From: Massilia phosphatilytica
GTDB lineage: Bacteria; Pseudomonadota; Gammaproteobacteria; Burkholderiales; Burkholderiaceae_D
DNA length: 64,000 nucleotides
Assembly: GCF_002968015.1 (NCBI RefSeq)
Contig: NZ_PUIP01000003.1
Span: 248,001-312,000, forward strand
Direction of reading: 5' to 3'
Below, in pieces: positions 18,500-26,735 of this stretch (the stretch's first letter is position 1; each line of letters starts with the position of its first letter). A program made the position numbers and the translations under genes. Below the pieces are notes generated by a model. It ran no database searches and had not been told where the DNA came from. It saw nothing but the letters and a program-made list of their open reading frames with translations.

Positions 18500-19318
18500 T
18501 CAGACTTTGGTGAACGAGCGCTTCGGCGCCGTCTTCACGTGCGTCGAGTACAGCGTCAGTCCGGTGAACGCAAGGCCGCCCACGAGGTTGCCCAGCACGG
18601 TCGGGATCTCGTTCCAGATCAGGTAGTCGAGGAAGGTGAAGTGCGCGCCCGTCAGGATCCCGAACGGGAACAGGAACATGTTCACGACCGAGTGCTCGAA
18701 CGCCATCGCGAAGAACAGCATCACCGGCATCCACATCGCGATGACCTTGCCGCCGACGGTGGTCGAGATCATGGCGCCCACGACGCCCGTCGACACCATC
18801 CAGTTGCACAGCATGCCGCGGATGAACAGGGTGACCATGCCGGCGAAGCCGTATTCCGCATAGCCGAGCGTGCGCTTTTCGCCGATCGTGCCGATCGTCT
18901 TGGCCAGCACGCCGCCGTCCGTGTGGAAGCCGAACGTGAAGATATACGACATCAAGAAGGCCACGGTGAGCGCGCCGAGGAAGTTACCGGTGAAGACGAG
19001 GCCCCAATGCTTGATCACGCGCGGCAAGGTGACGCCGGGACGCTTGTCGATCAGGGCCAGGGGCGTCAGCACGAACACGCCGGTCAGCAGGTCGAAGCCC
19101 AGCAGGTACAACATGCAGAAGCCGACCGGGAACAGCAGCGCGCCGATCAGCGGCACGCCGGTCGCGACGGAACAGCTCACGGCAAACACCGCCGACAAGG
19201 CGAGGATGGCGCCGGCCATGTAGGCGCGGATCAGCGCATCGCGCGTGGACATGTAGATCTTGGATTCGCCCGCGTCGACCATCTTGGTCACGAATTCTGA
19301 AGGCACAAGGTACGCCAT
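18500..19318 (-). CDS. Formate/nitrite transporter (FNT) family channel
   Basis: A 272-residue pentameric-channel protein with six helices and two half-helices. The N-terminal helix segment MAYLVPSEFVTKMVDAGESKI, the loop LFTGNF-like block (seen as LVFTGNFLGAL) and the GIxCNWxV block (RGMLCNWMVSTGV) are diagnostic, as is the helix with GFEHSVVNM-type sequence (AFEHSVVNMFLFPFG) carrying the conserved channel His. FNT proteins pass formate, nitrite or hydrosulfide. The start is supported by AGGGGAG. It precedes the kinase/phosphatase in an apparent two-gene operon, which suggests nitrite rather than formate, but no nitrite reductase gene is present here. Confidence 0.92.
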   Translation of the reverse strand: MAYLVPSEFVTKMVDAGESKIYMSTRDALIRAYMAGAILALSAVFAVSCSVATGVPLIGALLFPVGFCMLYLLGFDLLTGVFVLTPLALIDKRPGVTLPRVIKHWGLVFTGNFLGALTVAFLMSYIFTFGFHTDGGVLAKTIGTIGEKRTLGYAEYGFAGMVTLFIRGMLCNWMVSTGVVGAMISTTVGGKVIAMWMPVMLFFAMAFEHSVVNMFLFPFGILTGAHFTFLDYLIWNEIPTVLGNLVGGLAFTGLTLYSTHVKTAPKRSFTKV

Positions 19319-19560
19319 GAAGTACTCCCCTAGGAGCCGCGATTGCGCGGCAATGTTGATCGGTGATCCGGCGTCGTGTGCGCCGTCACAGGGAGTATTG
19401 CAAGAAGCGGGCCTGCCGCCGCGGGCGCTATTGCCCCGTCCTGGCCACGCGCGACGCACCGCTTCCGTGCTCGTGCCGCCTGCTGGTGCACGGGCGCACC
19501 AGATCGGAAGCGACTGTCACCGGCCGCGCCCGCGAACGAGGCATCGCCGTCGGCGCGGCG

Positions 19561-19589
19561 CCCTTTTCGTGCGTGGCGCACAAAAAGGG
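19561..19589. repeat. Long stem-loop downstream of the NTF2-like gene
   Basis: Bases 19561-19573 and 19577-19589 pair over 13 bp with one mismatch around a three-base loop. It sits 27 bp after the stop of the minus-strand NTF2-like gene and may be its transcript end. The rest of the 297-bp gap 19319-19615 holds only weak open frames and the leader of the FNT gene; I see no other gene in it. Confidence 0.45.
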
Positions 19590-19615
19590 GTCGATAGTCG
19601 CGGGTCGGCAACCGT

Positions 19616-20050
19616 TCAGGCGTCCAGCGGCGCGTTCAGCTGCTGCATGATAGACGCGAAGTCGAGCCACACGTTCTCGCGCTTGATCTGGCCGTCCGGC
19701 GCCATGTCGAACACGTGCAGCAACCGGAACGCCAGCCGGCGTCCGCGCCCGGGGATCCCGAACGGCGTGCCGGGCGCCGAACCTTCCCACAGGCTCTCGT
19801 CGACGACGAAGTCCGGACCATAGTAGCGCCGCAGGGTCGTCACCTTCTCGCCGGCGAGGTCGCCGAACAGGCCGTCGTAGAAACCGCGCGCCGCGGCCTT
19901 GCCGCGCACCGGCCCGGTCGGCGAACCGACCACGTCGTGCTCGACGTCGTCGGTCATCGTGCTCAGCACCCCGGCGACGTCGTCCTCGGCCTCGAAACGG
20001 AAATGGCGATCGATCATCCGATCGAAGCGTTGTTGCAACTCTTCATTCAT
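19616..20050 (-). CDS. SnoaL/NTF2-like protein
   Basis: The 144-residue product has the cone-shaped NTF2 fold signature of SnoaL-like proteins: an N-terminal helix pair (QQRFDRMIDRHFRFEAEDDV), MTDDVEHDVVGSPTGPVRGK, and the late beta-strand block RLLHVFDMAPDGQIKRENVWLD. Such proteins are polyketide cyclase relatives, epoxide hydrolases or pure binding proteins, so no reaction is claimed. It is divergent from a TetR gene with two dyads in the 77-bp gap, and is probably repressed by it together with, or in place of, other targets. Confidence 0.75.
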   Translation of the reverse strand: MNEELQQRFDRMIDRHFRFEAEDDVAGVLSTMTDDVEHDVVGSPTGPVRGKAAARGFYDGLFGDLAGEKVTTLRRYYGPDFVVDESLWEGSAPGTPFGIPGRGRRLAFRLLHVFDMAPDGQIKRENVWLDFASIMQQLNAPLDA

Positions 20051-20082
20051 ACGGCACCCCTCGTTGGATTGGGCAATGTATA

Positions 20083-20118
20083 ATGAGACTTATGTTTCAT
20101 CATGAGACACATGTCTCA
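20083..20118. promoter_or_regulatory. Operator dyads of the TetR/NTF2 divergent promoter
   Basis: TGAGAC-ACAT-GTCTCA at 20103-20118 is a perfect inverted repeat with 6-bp arms. Just before it, ATGAGACTTATGTTTCAT (20083-20100) is a weaker copy of the same dyad. A TATAAT hexamer at 20079-20084 overlaps the first copy. The position between a TetR gene and its divergent neighbour makes autorepression likely. Confidence 0.65.
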
Positions 20119-20127
20119 GTATTTACC

Positions 20128-20766
20128 ATGCCAACGACGAAGTCAAGCCCGCAGCTCAGCGATACCGATCCGGACGGCCGCGCCAACCAGCGCCGCCGCA
20201 CGCGCCAGGCGCTCATCGACGCTGCCCTCGCGCTGCGCGACGAAGGCCGCGATCCGACCCTGCCGGAGGTGGCCGAGCGCGCGCTCGTCTCGCGCGCCAC
20301 GGCGTACCGCTACTTTCCCTCGATCGAAGCATTGATGAGCGAGACCGCGACCGATCGCGGCATGCGGCCGCTCGCCGCCTTCTGGCAGCCTGGCGACGAT
20401 CCCGTGGAGGGCATCGGCCGGGCCGCGCAGGAATTGCACCGCCTCCTCGTCGACGACGAGGCCGGGCTGCACGTGATGGAACGCTCGTTCATGACCGTGT
20501 GGCTCGACAGCGAAGTGCACGACGCGCCCCTGCGCCCGGGCCGGCGCATGCAGTACATCGAACCCATCGTCGACGCGCTCGCGGACGTGCTGACGCCGGC
20601 GGCACGCAGGCGGCTGAAGCAGGCGCTCGCCATCGTGATCGGTACGGAGGCGCTGATCGCCGTGCGCGACGTCGGCCGCGCCAGCGCCGCCGAAGCCCTC
20701 GATGCCACCGCCTGGGCGGCCTGTGCGCTCGTGCGCCAGGCGCTGGCAGAGGCTGCGAACGCCTAG
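20128..20766 (+). CDS. TetR/AcrR-family transcriptional regulator
   Basis: A 212-residue repressor. The N-terminal helix-turn-helix (about 25-70) shows RRRTRQALIDAALALRDEG, TLPEVAERALVSRATAYRYF and the start of helix 4; the C-terminal two thirds is the ligand and dimer domain and matches no named subgroup. The ATG at 20128 is chosen because it follows the operator dyads; an upstream in-frame GTG/ATG would lie inside them. It is divergent from the NTF2-like gene and convergent with the flavin monooxygenase gene, whose stop codon it overlaps at CTAG. The monooxygenase could also be a target, since its substrates are often aromatic drugs. Confidence 0.85.
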   Translation: MPTTKSSPQLSDTDPDGRANQRRRTRQALIDAALALRDEGRDPTLPEVAERALVSRATAYRYFPSIEALMSETATDRGMRPLAAFWQPGDDPVEGIGRAAQELHRLLVDDEAGLHVMERSFMTVWLDSEVHDAPLRPGRRMQYIEPIVDALADVLTPAARRRLKQALAIVIGTEALIAVRDVGRASAAEALDATAWAACALVRQALAEAANA

Positions 20767-22208
20767 CGCCCGGCGCCGAACGAGGTCTGCAGGGCGGCGT
20801 GCAGACCGGGCTCACCGCCGTCGCCAGCCCACGCCACATACCCGTCGGGCCGAATCAGCACCGCGGCGGGCAGCGGCACCGGGCCGATCACGGGCAGTTC
20901 GCATACCCCGTCGTACGTCGCGTCAATGCGCTTCACGCGGTCGCCGGCCCGGTGAGCGCCGAAATCCAGCAACACCGGTCGCGCATCGTGCAGCAGCGAG
21001 TAGACGCGCGCCGGGCCGTCCGCGGTCACGATGTCCAGGTCGGGCATGCGCCGGCCGAGCAGCGGGTGGCCTTCGCCAAGGTCGTAGCGGACATCCAGGC
21101 CGGCGATCATCGCGCCGAAACGCTTGCGCGGTTCGTCCATCGCGAGCATCTCCGTGACGAATTCGCCCAGCACGGGCGTGCGGTCATCCGGACGGCGCAG
21201 CAGGCCCTGCGCGATCGTGTTGCGCAGCACGCGCGCCGCGGCCGGGTGGCGTTCGGCATGGTACGTGTCGAGCAGAGACACCGGCGCGACGCCCTTGACC
21301 ACCTGCGCCAGTTTCCAGCCCAGGTTGACGGCATCATGCACGCCGAGATTCAAGCCCTGCCCGCCCAGCGGCGGGTGGATATGCGCGGCGTCGCCCGCGA
21401 GCAGGATGCGGTCCTTGCGATAACGGTCCGCCTGGCGCGTCGCATCGTTGAAGCGGGACAGCCACGCGGGTGAGTGGACGCCGAAGTCCGTGCCGTAGAT
21501 CGCCTTCAGGCCCGCGGCCAGTTCGTCGAGCGTCGGCGCGCCGGTCGCCCGCGGATCGCGTCCCGCCAGCACGACGCCGACCGTTGCGCCATCCTCCATC
21601 ATGGACATCGCATGGCGGCCGGACGCGTCGTCGTGGAAGCCGAGGACCGGCTTTTCCTTCATCCTGACTTCGGCGATGATCCAGCTGGTGGACGCGTCCC
21701 AGCCCGGAAAACCGATGCCGGCCAGCTTGCGGATGCGGCTCCGGCCGCCGTCGCAGCCGACCAGCCAGCGCGCGCGCATGTTCACGCCCTGCGTGGTCGT
21801 GATCTGGACGCCGCTGTCGTCGGACGCGATTCCCTCCACGTCCCGGTCGCGATACACCTTGACCCCCAATTCGCCGGCCCACGCCGCGAGCAGCCGTTCG
21901 GTCTTTTCCTGCGGGATAGCGAGCAGGTAGTTGTGGCGGGTCGGGAAGTCGCTGATGTCGAGCGCAGCGTGAAAACTGACGCGCGGGTGCGTCCTGCCTT
22001 CGACGAGGAAGCGGTCGACGATGCCGCGCTGGTCGAGCAGTTCCAGCGTGCGCGCGTGCAGGCCGCCCGCGCGGCCGCCCACGCGGGCCTGTGTCGGCTT
22101 GCGCTCGACGATGGCGGCGTCCACGCCCGCGAGGGCCAGTTCCGCGGCCAGCATCAGGCCCGTGGGGCCGGCGCCGACGATGATGACGTCATGGTCGTTT
22201 GTCTGCAT
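20763..22208 (-). CDS. FAD-dependent aromatic monooxygenase (PheA/TfdB/Rox type)
   Basis: A 481-residue flavin hydroxylase. It has the FAD-binding GAGPTGLMLAAELA near residue 12, the DG motif in GCDGGRSRIRK near 157, and the second FAD motif GDAAHIHPPLGGQGLNLGVHD near 280, followed by the thioredoxin-like C-terminal domain found in rifampicin and anthracycline hydroxylases. The start at 22208 has AGGAGG seven bases upstream; the ATG six bases earlier is too close to that site. It hydroxylates an unknown aromatic or polyketide compound with NAD(P)H and oxygen. Its neighbours, a SnoaL-like protein and a TetR regulator, fit a small detoxification cassette. Confidence 0.85.
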   Translation of the reverse strand: MQTNDHDVIIVGAGPTGLMLAAELALAGVDAAIVERKPTQARVGGRAGGLHARTLELLDQRGIVDRFLVEGRTHPRVSFHAALDISDFPTRHNYLLAIPQEKTERLLAAWAGELGVKVYRDRDVEGIASDDSGVQITTTQGVNMRARWLVGCDGGRSRIRKLAGIGFPGWDASTSWIIAEVRMKEKPVLGFHDDASGRHAMSMMEDGATVGVVLAGRDPRATGAPTLDELAAGLKAIYGTDFGVHSPAWLSRFNDATRQADRYRKDRILLAGDAAHIHPPLGGQGLNLGVHDAVNLGWKLAQVVKGVAPVSLLDTYHAERHPAAARVLRNTIAQGLLRRPDDRTPVLGEFVTEMLAMDEPRKRFGAMIAGLDVRYDLGEGHPLLGRRMPDLDIVTADGPARVYSLLHDARPVLLDFGAHRAGDRVKRIDATYDGVCELPVIGPVPLPAAVLIRPDGYVAWAGDGGEPGLHAALQTSFGAGR

Positions 22209-22259
22209 GCGCATCCCTCCTCAGAATCGGATGCCCATCCTACATCAACGACGCAGAAT

Positions 22260-22337
22260 AAAAAAACGGCGCGCCGCCCGAAGGCAAGCGCGCCGGTGGC
22301 AGCGACCGGACGGCACCGCCGTGCCGCCCAGCCTTCC
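22260..22337 (-). terminator. Two-hairpin intrinsic terminator, copy 2 of the repeated element
   Basis: On the minus strand, right after the Tsx-like gene, a hairpin at 22308-22329 (GGGCGGCAC with GTGCCGTCC) is followed by CGGCGCGC/GCGCGCCG (22288-22295 with 22267-22274) and seven T. It matches copy 1 at 12700-12780 in both stems, in the GGTGG linker and in the CTTCCT flank, while loops differ. It should end the urate-uptake transcript. Confidence 0.8.
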
Positions 22338-23180
22338 TTAGAAGTGGTACTCCGCCTTGACCATCGGCGTGCTGGCCGAGGCGCCCGGCACGCGCTTGCT
22401 GTCGTTGCCGAACTTGTTGTGCCAGTATTGATAGGCGACGCCGGCGCGGAAGGTCTTCGACTTGGCACCCAGCAGCGGGCCCAGGTCGTACAACAGCTGC
22501 ATGTCGATGTTCGTTTCCGGCGCCGTCTGGTTGCCGAATTCGTCCTTGCCCTTCGCAGCGATCCAGTTCGCGAAGCCTTCCCACGACCAGCCCGACGCCC
22601 CGATCGGGAACGCCCACACGGCGCCCAGCATCGGATGCGTGTCGTAGCGGTAGCGCGACACGCTGGTCTGCGTGAATTCGTTGTTCGGCGCGTTGCTCTC
22701 CCACAGGCCGTAAATACCCACGTTCAGCAGGCCCGGCACCTTGAAGGCCAGCGTCGGGCCGACGACCAGCATGCGCTTCTTCGAGTTGTAGCCGGCATCG
22801 TCCTTCGTGTTGGCGTCGAAGCCGAGGGTCAGGCCGACGTCGCTCACGGGACCGTAGGTGAACTCCTTGCCGCTCACCTTGCCCAGCGAGACCGTGTTGC
22901 GGTACACGAGGTAGAACTCCTGCGCACCCGACTTTGCGCCCGGCGCCGACGGATCGGTCTTGTTCGACAGCAGGACATCCAGGTTGAAGAAGTTCGTGCC
23001 GTAGGCATAACCGCTCACGTGGTTGATGTCGATGATGTCCTTCTGGATTTCATTGGCGTTGAACGGCTCGCGGAAACGGCCGCCGGTGCGGTAGCCGATC
23101 GACGTGTCGCTCCATTCCGCGGCCTGGACGGACGTTGCCGCGCACGCGCACAGCGCCATGGTCAGGACGGTTTTTTTCAT
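22338..23180 (-). CDS. Tsx-like outer-membrane nucleoside/purine channel
   Basis: A 280-residue outer-membrane barrel with signal peptide MKKTVLTMALCACAATSVQA and a terminal aromatic residue (AEYHF). The start of the mature part, EWSDTSIGYRTGG, and internal repeats of alternating hydrophobic and polar residues fit the Tsx nucleoside-channel family of 12-stranded barrels. Its ATG overlaps the stop of the urate permease gene (ATGA), so the two are coupled and it most likely passes urate or another purine across the outer membrane. That substrate is inferred from the operon. A tandem-hairpin terminator follows. Confidence 0.85.
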   Translation of the reverse strand: MKKTVLTMALCACAATSVQAAEWSDTSIGYRTGGRFREPFNANEIQKDIIDINHVSGYAYGTNFFNLDVLLSNKTDPSAPGAKSGAQEFYLVYRNTVSLGKVSGKEFTYGPVSDVGLTLGFDANTKDDAGYNSKKRMLVVGPTLAFKVPGLLNVGIYGLWESNAPNNEFTQTSVSRYRYDTHPMLGAVWAFPIGASGWSWEGFANWIAAKGKDEFGNQTAPETNIDMQLLYDLGPLLGAKSKTFRAGVAYQYWHNKFGNDSKRVPGASASTPMVKAEYHF

Positions 23181-24703
23181 GCTTTGCTCCCTTGGGCGAT
23201 TGGATGGTTGTTGGTGGCGCCCGCATCTCCATGGCTTTCTGCCGGGATGTCGCGGGTACCGTTGAAGAAGAGGTTCAGCGCGACCGCGGCGACGGCGGTC
23301 AGCAGGATGCCCGACTCCAGCAACGGATGCAGGCTGTGGGCCATCTGCTGGGCCCAGCGCGGTGCCACCAATGGGATCAGGCCGAAGCCGATCGACAGGG
23401 CGACAATATACAGGTTGTAGCGGTTGTTCCGGAAGTCCACGCGCGTCAGGATGCGGATGCCCGCCGCGGCCACCATGCCGAACATCACAAGACCCGCGCC
23501 GCCCAGCACGAATTGCGGGATCGCTTCCACGAGCGCCGCCATCTTCGGCAGCATGCCCAGCACGATCATGATGCAGCCGCCGGCCACGCACACCCAGCGG
23601 CTCTTGACGCCCGTGACGGCGACGAGGCCCACGTTCTGCGAAAAGCTCGTGTGCGGGAAGGTGTTCAGCAAACCGCCGAGCAAGGTGCCCAGGCCATCCG
23701 TGCGCAGGCCGGCGGCGAGCTGCTTGCGGTCGAGGTCCTTGCCCGTGAGTTCCGACAGCGCGAGGAACATGCCGGCCGACTCGATCATCACGACGATCAT
23801 CACGACGGCGAACGTGACGATCATGACAAGGTCGAACGTGGGCGTGCCGAACGCCAGCGGCGTGACGAGCTGGAACCATGCGGCCTTGCCGACCTTGTCG
23901 AAGTTCATCTCACCGAACGCGAACGTGACGATGCAGCCGGCCACGATGCCCAGCAGGACCGAGATATTGGCGAGGAAGCCGCGGCACAACCGGACGAGGC
24001 ACAGCACGACGGCGAGCACGAACGCGGCGATGCCCAGGTGATCCAGCGCGCCGTAGTTCGGGTTCGGCGTCATCGGCACGGGGCCGGCGAGCTTCAGCGC
24101 GGGCGCTTCCGCACCCGGCGGCAGCGCGGCCGCGGCCTGGGCGGCGCTGGCGCGCGCCGCGTCGACCATCGCGGCCAGCTTGACCGTGTCGACGCTCTGC
24201 GCCGTGTTGTCCGGACCGCCCATCGCCCAGCCCACGCCCACGCGCATCAGGGTCACGCCGATGATCAGGATGATGGTGCCCGTGACGACGGGCGGGAAGA
24301 ACCGCAGCAGACGGCTCATGAGCGGCGCGATGAGCAGCGCCACGGCACCGGCCCCGATGCCGGCCCCGAAGATCGCGCGCGCCCCGTCGGCGCCGGGGAC
24401 CGCGTTCGCGATGGCGACCATCGGGCCGACGGCCGCGAAGGTCACGCCCATCATTACGGGCAGGCGGATGCCGAACCACGTGGTCAGGCCGAGGGATTGG
24501 ATGAGTGTCACGATCCCGCAGCAGAACAGGTCGGCCGAGATCAGCATGCTGACCTGTTCGGGTGGGAGTTTCAGTGCGCGTCCCACGATGAGGGGGACGG
24601 CGATGGCGCCGGCGTACATGACGAGGACGTGCTGCAACCCGAGCGCACCGAGGCGCGCGAGGGGCAGCCGTTCGTCCACCGGATGGCGGGACGGCTGATT
24701 CAT
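23177..24703 (-). CDS. NCS2-family urate/xanthine permease
   Basis: A 508-residue inner-membrane purine symporter with about 14 helices. NCS2 blocks are clear: GLQHVLVMYAGAIAVPLIVG near the start, the substrate-site helix with ESAGMFLALSELTGK near 305, and the signature FSQNVGLVAVTGVKSRWV near 345. A hydrophilic Ala/Pro-rich insert at about 165-200 is unusual. The position between the Tsx-like porin and the urate hydroxylase genes points to urate as substrate; xanthine cannot be excluded. A perfect 8-bp hairpin lies in its 5' leader. Confidence 0.92.
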   Translation of the reverse strand: MNQPSRHPVDERLPLARLGALGLQHVLVMYAGAIAVPLIVGRALKLPPEQVSMLISADLFCCGIVTLIQSLGLTTWFGIRLPVMMGVTFAAVGPMVAIANAVPGADGARAIFGAGIGAGAVALLIAPLMSRLLRFFPPVVTGTIILIIGVTLMRVGVGWAMGGPDNTAQSVDTVKLAAMVDAARASAAQAAAALPPGAEAPALKLAGPVPMTPNPNYGALDHLGIAAFVLAVVLCLVRLCRGFLANISVLLGIVAGCIVTFAFGEMNFDKVGKAAWFQLVTPLAFGTPTFDLVMIVTFAVVMIVVMIESAGMFLALSELTGKDLDRKQLAAGLRTDGLGTLLGGLLNTFPHTSFSQNVGLVAVTGVKSRWVCVAGGCIMIVLGMLPKMAALVEAIPQFVLGGAGLVMFGMVAAAGIRILTRVDFRNNRYNLYIVALSIGFGLIPLVAPRWAQQMAHSLHPLLESGILLTAVAAVALNLFFNGTRDIPAESHGDAGATNNHPIAQGSKA

Positions 24704-24723
24704 GCTTTGTCTCCTGTAGTGGA

Positions 24724-24753
24724 ACCTCGGATAACGTAACGGTTCTCCGAGGT
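24724..24753 (-). promoter_or_regulatory. Leader hairpin of the urate permease gene
   Basis: ACCTCGGA and TCCGAGGT (24724-24731 and 24746-24753) form a perfect 8-bp stem with a 14-base loop. On the minus strand it stands about 20 bases before the ATG, immediately ahead of the AGGAG ribosome binding site. It could influence translation or form part of a purine-sensing leader, though no riboswitch consensus could be confirmed by eye. Confidence 0.4.
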
Positions 24754-24893
24754 CCTTTTAGTTTTCGTGAACTGCTGTTATGGCGTTCGAAACTATAAAA
24801 AGCATGCCGCCCGCCACGCGCCGGCTGCCTGGGCCGGGCGCGCGAGCGTGTCCACCGGCCCGCTGTGGGGACCGGCGGACAGGTTACAACGGG

Positions 24894-26141
24894 TCAGTTG
24901 GTCGGGGCGCCCTCTTCGTACCAGCGCTTGATGAGATTGCGCTCATCCGGCGTGATCTGGGTGGCGTTATTCAGGGGCATCAGCTTGAGCACGACGGCCT
25001 GCTGGTACATCTGCTGGGCGTGGCGCTTGATCGAATCGGGCGAATCGAACGAGATGCCCTTGCTGGCCATGGCGGCCGAGTGGCACATCGCGCAGCGCTG
25101 GGCGACGACGCCCTTCACTTGGTCGAAGCTGACGTTCTGCGCGGTGGCGCCTGCCGCCGCCGCGCTGTTCGCGACCGGTGCGGCCGATGCGATCGCCGGC
25201 ACGTCGGCCTCGGGTTTCGGGGTCAGGTACACGACGAGGCCCAGCATGGCGGCCACGCCGAAGCCGGCGAATTCCCATGGCACGCGCTTGCCGTGCACGA
25301 GGGCCTTGTGGCGGGCGACGAAGCTCTGGCGGATCAGGGCGCCGGTCAGCATCATGAGGACCAGCACGACCCAGTTATGTTCGCCCGAGTACAGCCAGCC
25401 GTAGTGGTTGGACAGCATCGCGAACAGCACCGGCAGCGTGAAATACGTGTTGTGGACGCTGCGCTGCTTGGCGCGCCAGCCGTAGATCGGGTCGACCGGC
25501 TGGCCGGCCTTGAGTTGCGCGACGACCTTGCGCTGGCCCGGGATGATCCAGAAGAACACGTTGGCGCTCATCGACGTCGCCAGCATGGCGCCCACCAGCA
25601 GGAAGGCGGCGCGGCCGGCGTACAGCTGGCACGCGAGCCAGGCGGCGAACACGACGAACGCGAAGATGATCGCGCCGACGATGGCGTCGCCGTTTTTCTT
25701 GCGGCCGAACGTGCGGCAAATGGTGTCGTAGACGTGCCAGAACGCGACGAGGAAGCCCAGCGCGGTGCCGACGGCGGCGCCCGGCGTCCAGTCGTGCACC
25801 TGCTTGTCGACCATGAACGTGCCGGCATTGAACAGGTACAGCACCGTGAACAGGCCGAAACCGGACAGCCACGTGGCGTAGCTCTCCCAATAGAACCAGT
25901 GCAGGCCTTCGGGCATCGATTTCGGGGCGACGAGGTATTTCTGCGGATGGTAGAAGCCACCGCCGTGCACGGCCCACAGTTCGCCGTCGACGCCTTTGTC
26001 GACGAGGTCGGGCGACGTCGGTTTGGTCAGCGAGTTGTCGAGGAAGACGAAGTAGAACGATGCGCCGATCCAGGCGATCGCGGTGATGACGTGGGTCCAG
26101 CGCAACAGCAGATTCACCCAGTCGAGCAAATAGGATTCCAT
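24894..26141 (-). CDS. puuD: Membrane urate hydroxylase PuuD with cytochrome c domain
   Basis: The 415-residue protein converts urate to 5-hydroxyisourate. Residues 1-310 form the urate oxidase N domain with about eight helices, starting DWVNLLLRWTHVITAIAWIG, with GELWAVHGGGFYHPQKY and FWHVYDTICRTFG. After a Pro/Ala-rich linker comes a cytochrome c domain with the haem site CAMCH at 350-354 and a later Met in LMPLNNATQ as probable axial ligand. PuuD therefore passes electrons to the respiratory chain rather than making peroxide. It lies upstream of the permease on the same strand and downstream of uraH. The length matches the family. Confidence 0.95.
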   Translation of the reverse strand: MESYLLDWVNLLLRWTHVITAIAWIGASFYFVFLDNSLTKPTSPDLVDKGVDGELWAVHGGGFYHPQKYLVAPKSMPEGLHWFYWESYATWLSGFGLFTVLYLFNAGTFMVDKQVHDWTPGAAVGTALGFLVAFWHVYDTICRTFGRKKNGDAIVGAIIFAFVVFAAWLACQLYAGRAAFLLVGAMLATSMSANVFFWIIPGQRKVVAQLKAGQPVDPIYGWRAKQRSVHNTYFTLPVLFAMLSNHYGWLYSGEHNWVVLVLMMLTGALIRQSFVARHKALVHGKRVPWEFAGFGVAAMLGLVVYLTPKPEADVPAIASAAPVANSAAAAGATAQNVSFDQVKGVVAQRCAMCHSAAMASKGISFDSPDSIKRHAQQMYQQAVVLKLMPLNNATQITPDERNLIKRWYEEGAPTN

Positions 26142-26286
26142 GAGAGCCTCTTACAAAGGAAGCATGGCGCAAGCGGCGCACCAGGCTGTCCCATCACCAC
26201 AGCGGGCTCTGTGAGGGGCAAATCATCGCAACCACCGGCGAGGGGCTGGGCCCTGCTGCCGATGCGCTCCGCGGCGACACAACAAC

Positions 26287-26293
26287 TGTATAC
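26287..26293. promoter_or_regulatory. GTATAC-type half site upstream of puuD
   Basis: CTGTATACGA here shares the TGTATAC core of the perfect palindrome found before the GntR gene at 26780-26793. It is about 150 bp upstream of puuD, inside the 202-bp uraH-puuD gap, beside CTTTTCGAAAAAAG-like symmetric AT-rich sequence. Possible second GntR site. Nothing else is evident in the gap. Confidence 0.35.
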
Positions 26294-26343
26294 GATCTTT
26301 TCGAAAAAAGGTATGACTTTATGAGAAAAACAACGCGTCGTGC

Positions 26344-26703
26344 TTACGAGCCACGGTAGGTCGAGTACGACCACGGGCTGACGAGCAGCGGCACGTGGTA
26401 GTGGCCGGCCGCGTCGGCGATGCCGAATTCGAGCGGCACGACGTCGAGGAAGGCCGGCTCGGGCAGGTTCACGCCCTTCTCGCGGAAGTACGCCGCCACA
26501 CTGAACGTGAGGCGGTAGCGGCCGGCGGCCATCGTTTCCGCATTCAGCAGTGGGCCGCCGTCGTTGCGGCCGTCGCTGTTGAGAGTGAGCGTCTTGATCG
26601 TGCGGGCGGTGCCGTCATTGTCGAGCGCTTCCAGCGTGACGCGCATGCCGGCGGCCGGGCAGCCGTTCATGGTGTCGAGCACGTGGGTGCTGAGGTGTCC
26701 CAT
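26344..26703 (-). CDS. uraH: 5-hydroxyisourate hydrolase
   Basis: A 119-residue transthyretin-like enzyme that opens the ring of 5-hydroxyisourate to OHCU. Catalytic residues are in place: His7 in LSTHVLD, Arg46 in GRNDGG, His103 in HYHVPLL and the C-terminal tetrapeptide YRGS that marks the enzyme off from animal transthyretin. No signal peptide, so cytosolic. It is divergent from the GntR regulator gene across 127 bp that hold two strong dyads, and is the first gene of the leftward urate transcript. Confidence 0.96.
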   Translation of the reverse strand: MGHLSTHVLDTMNGCPAAGMRVTLEALDNDGTARTIKTLTLNSDGRNDGGPLLNAETMAAGRYRLTFSVAAYFREKGVNLPEPAFLDVVPLEFGIADAAGHYHVPLLVSPWSYSTYRGS

Positions 26704-26735
26704 CTGTTTTCCTTTCTTGGTTGAAGTAAGTAAAT

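Noticed and set aside
19319..19615. Possible small genes in the gap between FNT and the NTF2-like gene
   Set aside because: Short frames on both strands lack ribosome binding sites and any family feature; the gap is better explained as a leader and a stem-loop.
24704..24893. A confirmed purine riboswitch before the urate permease
   Set aside because: Only a hairpin can be supported by eye; no consensus core was identified, so it is kept as a question rather than a call.
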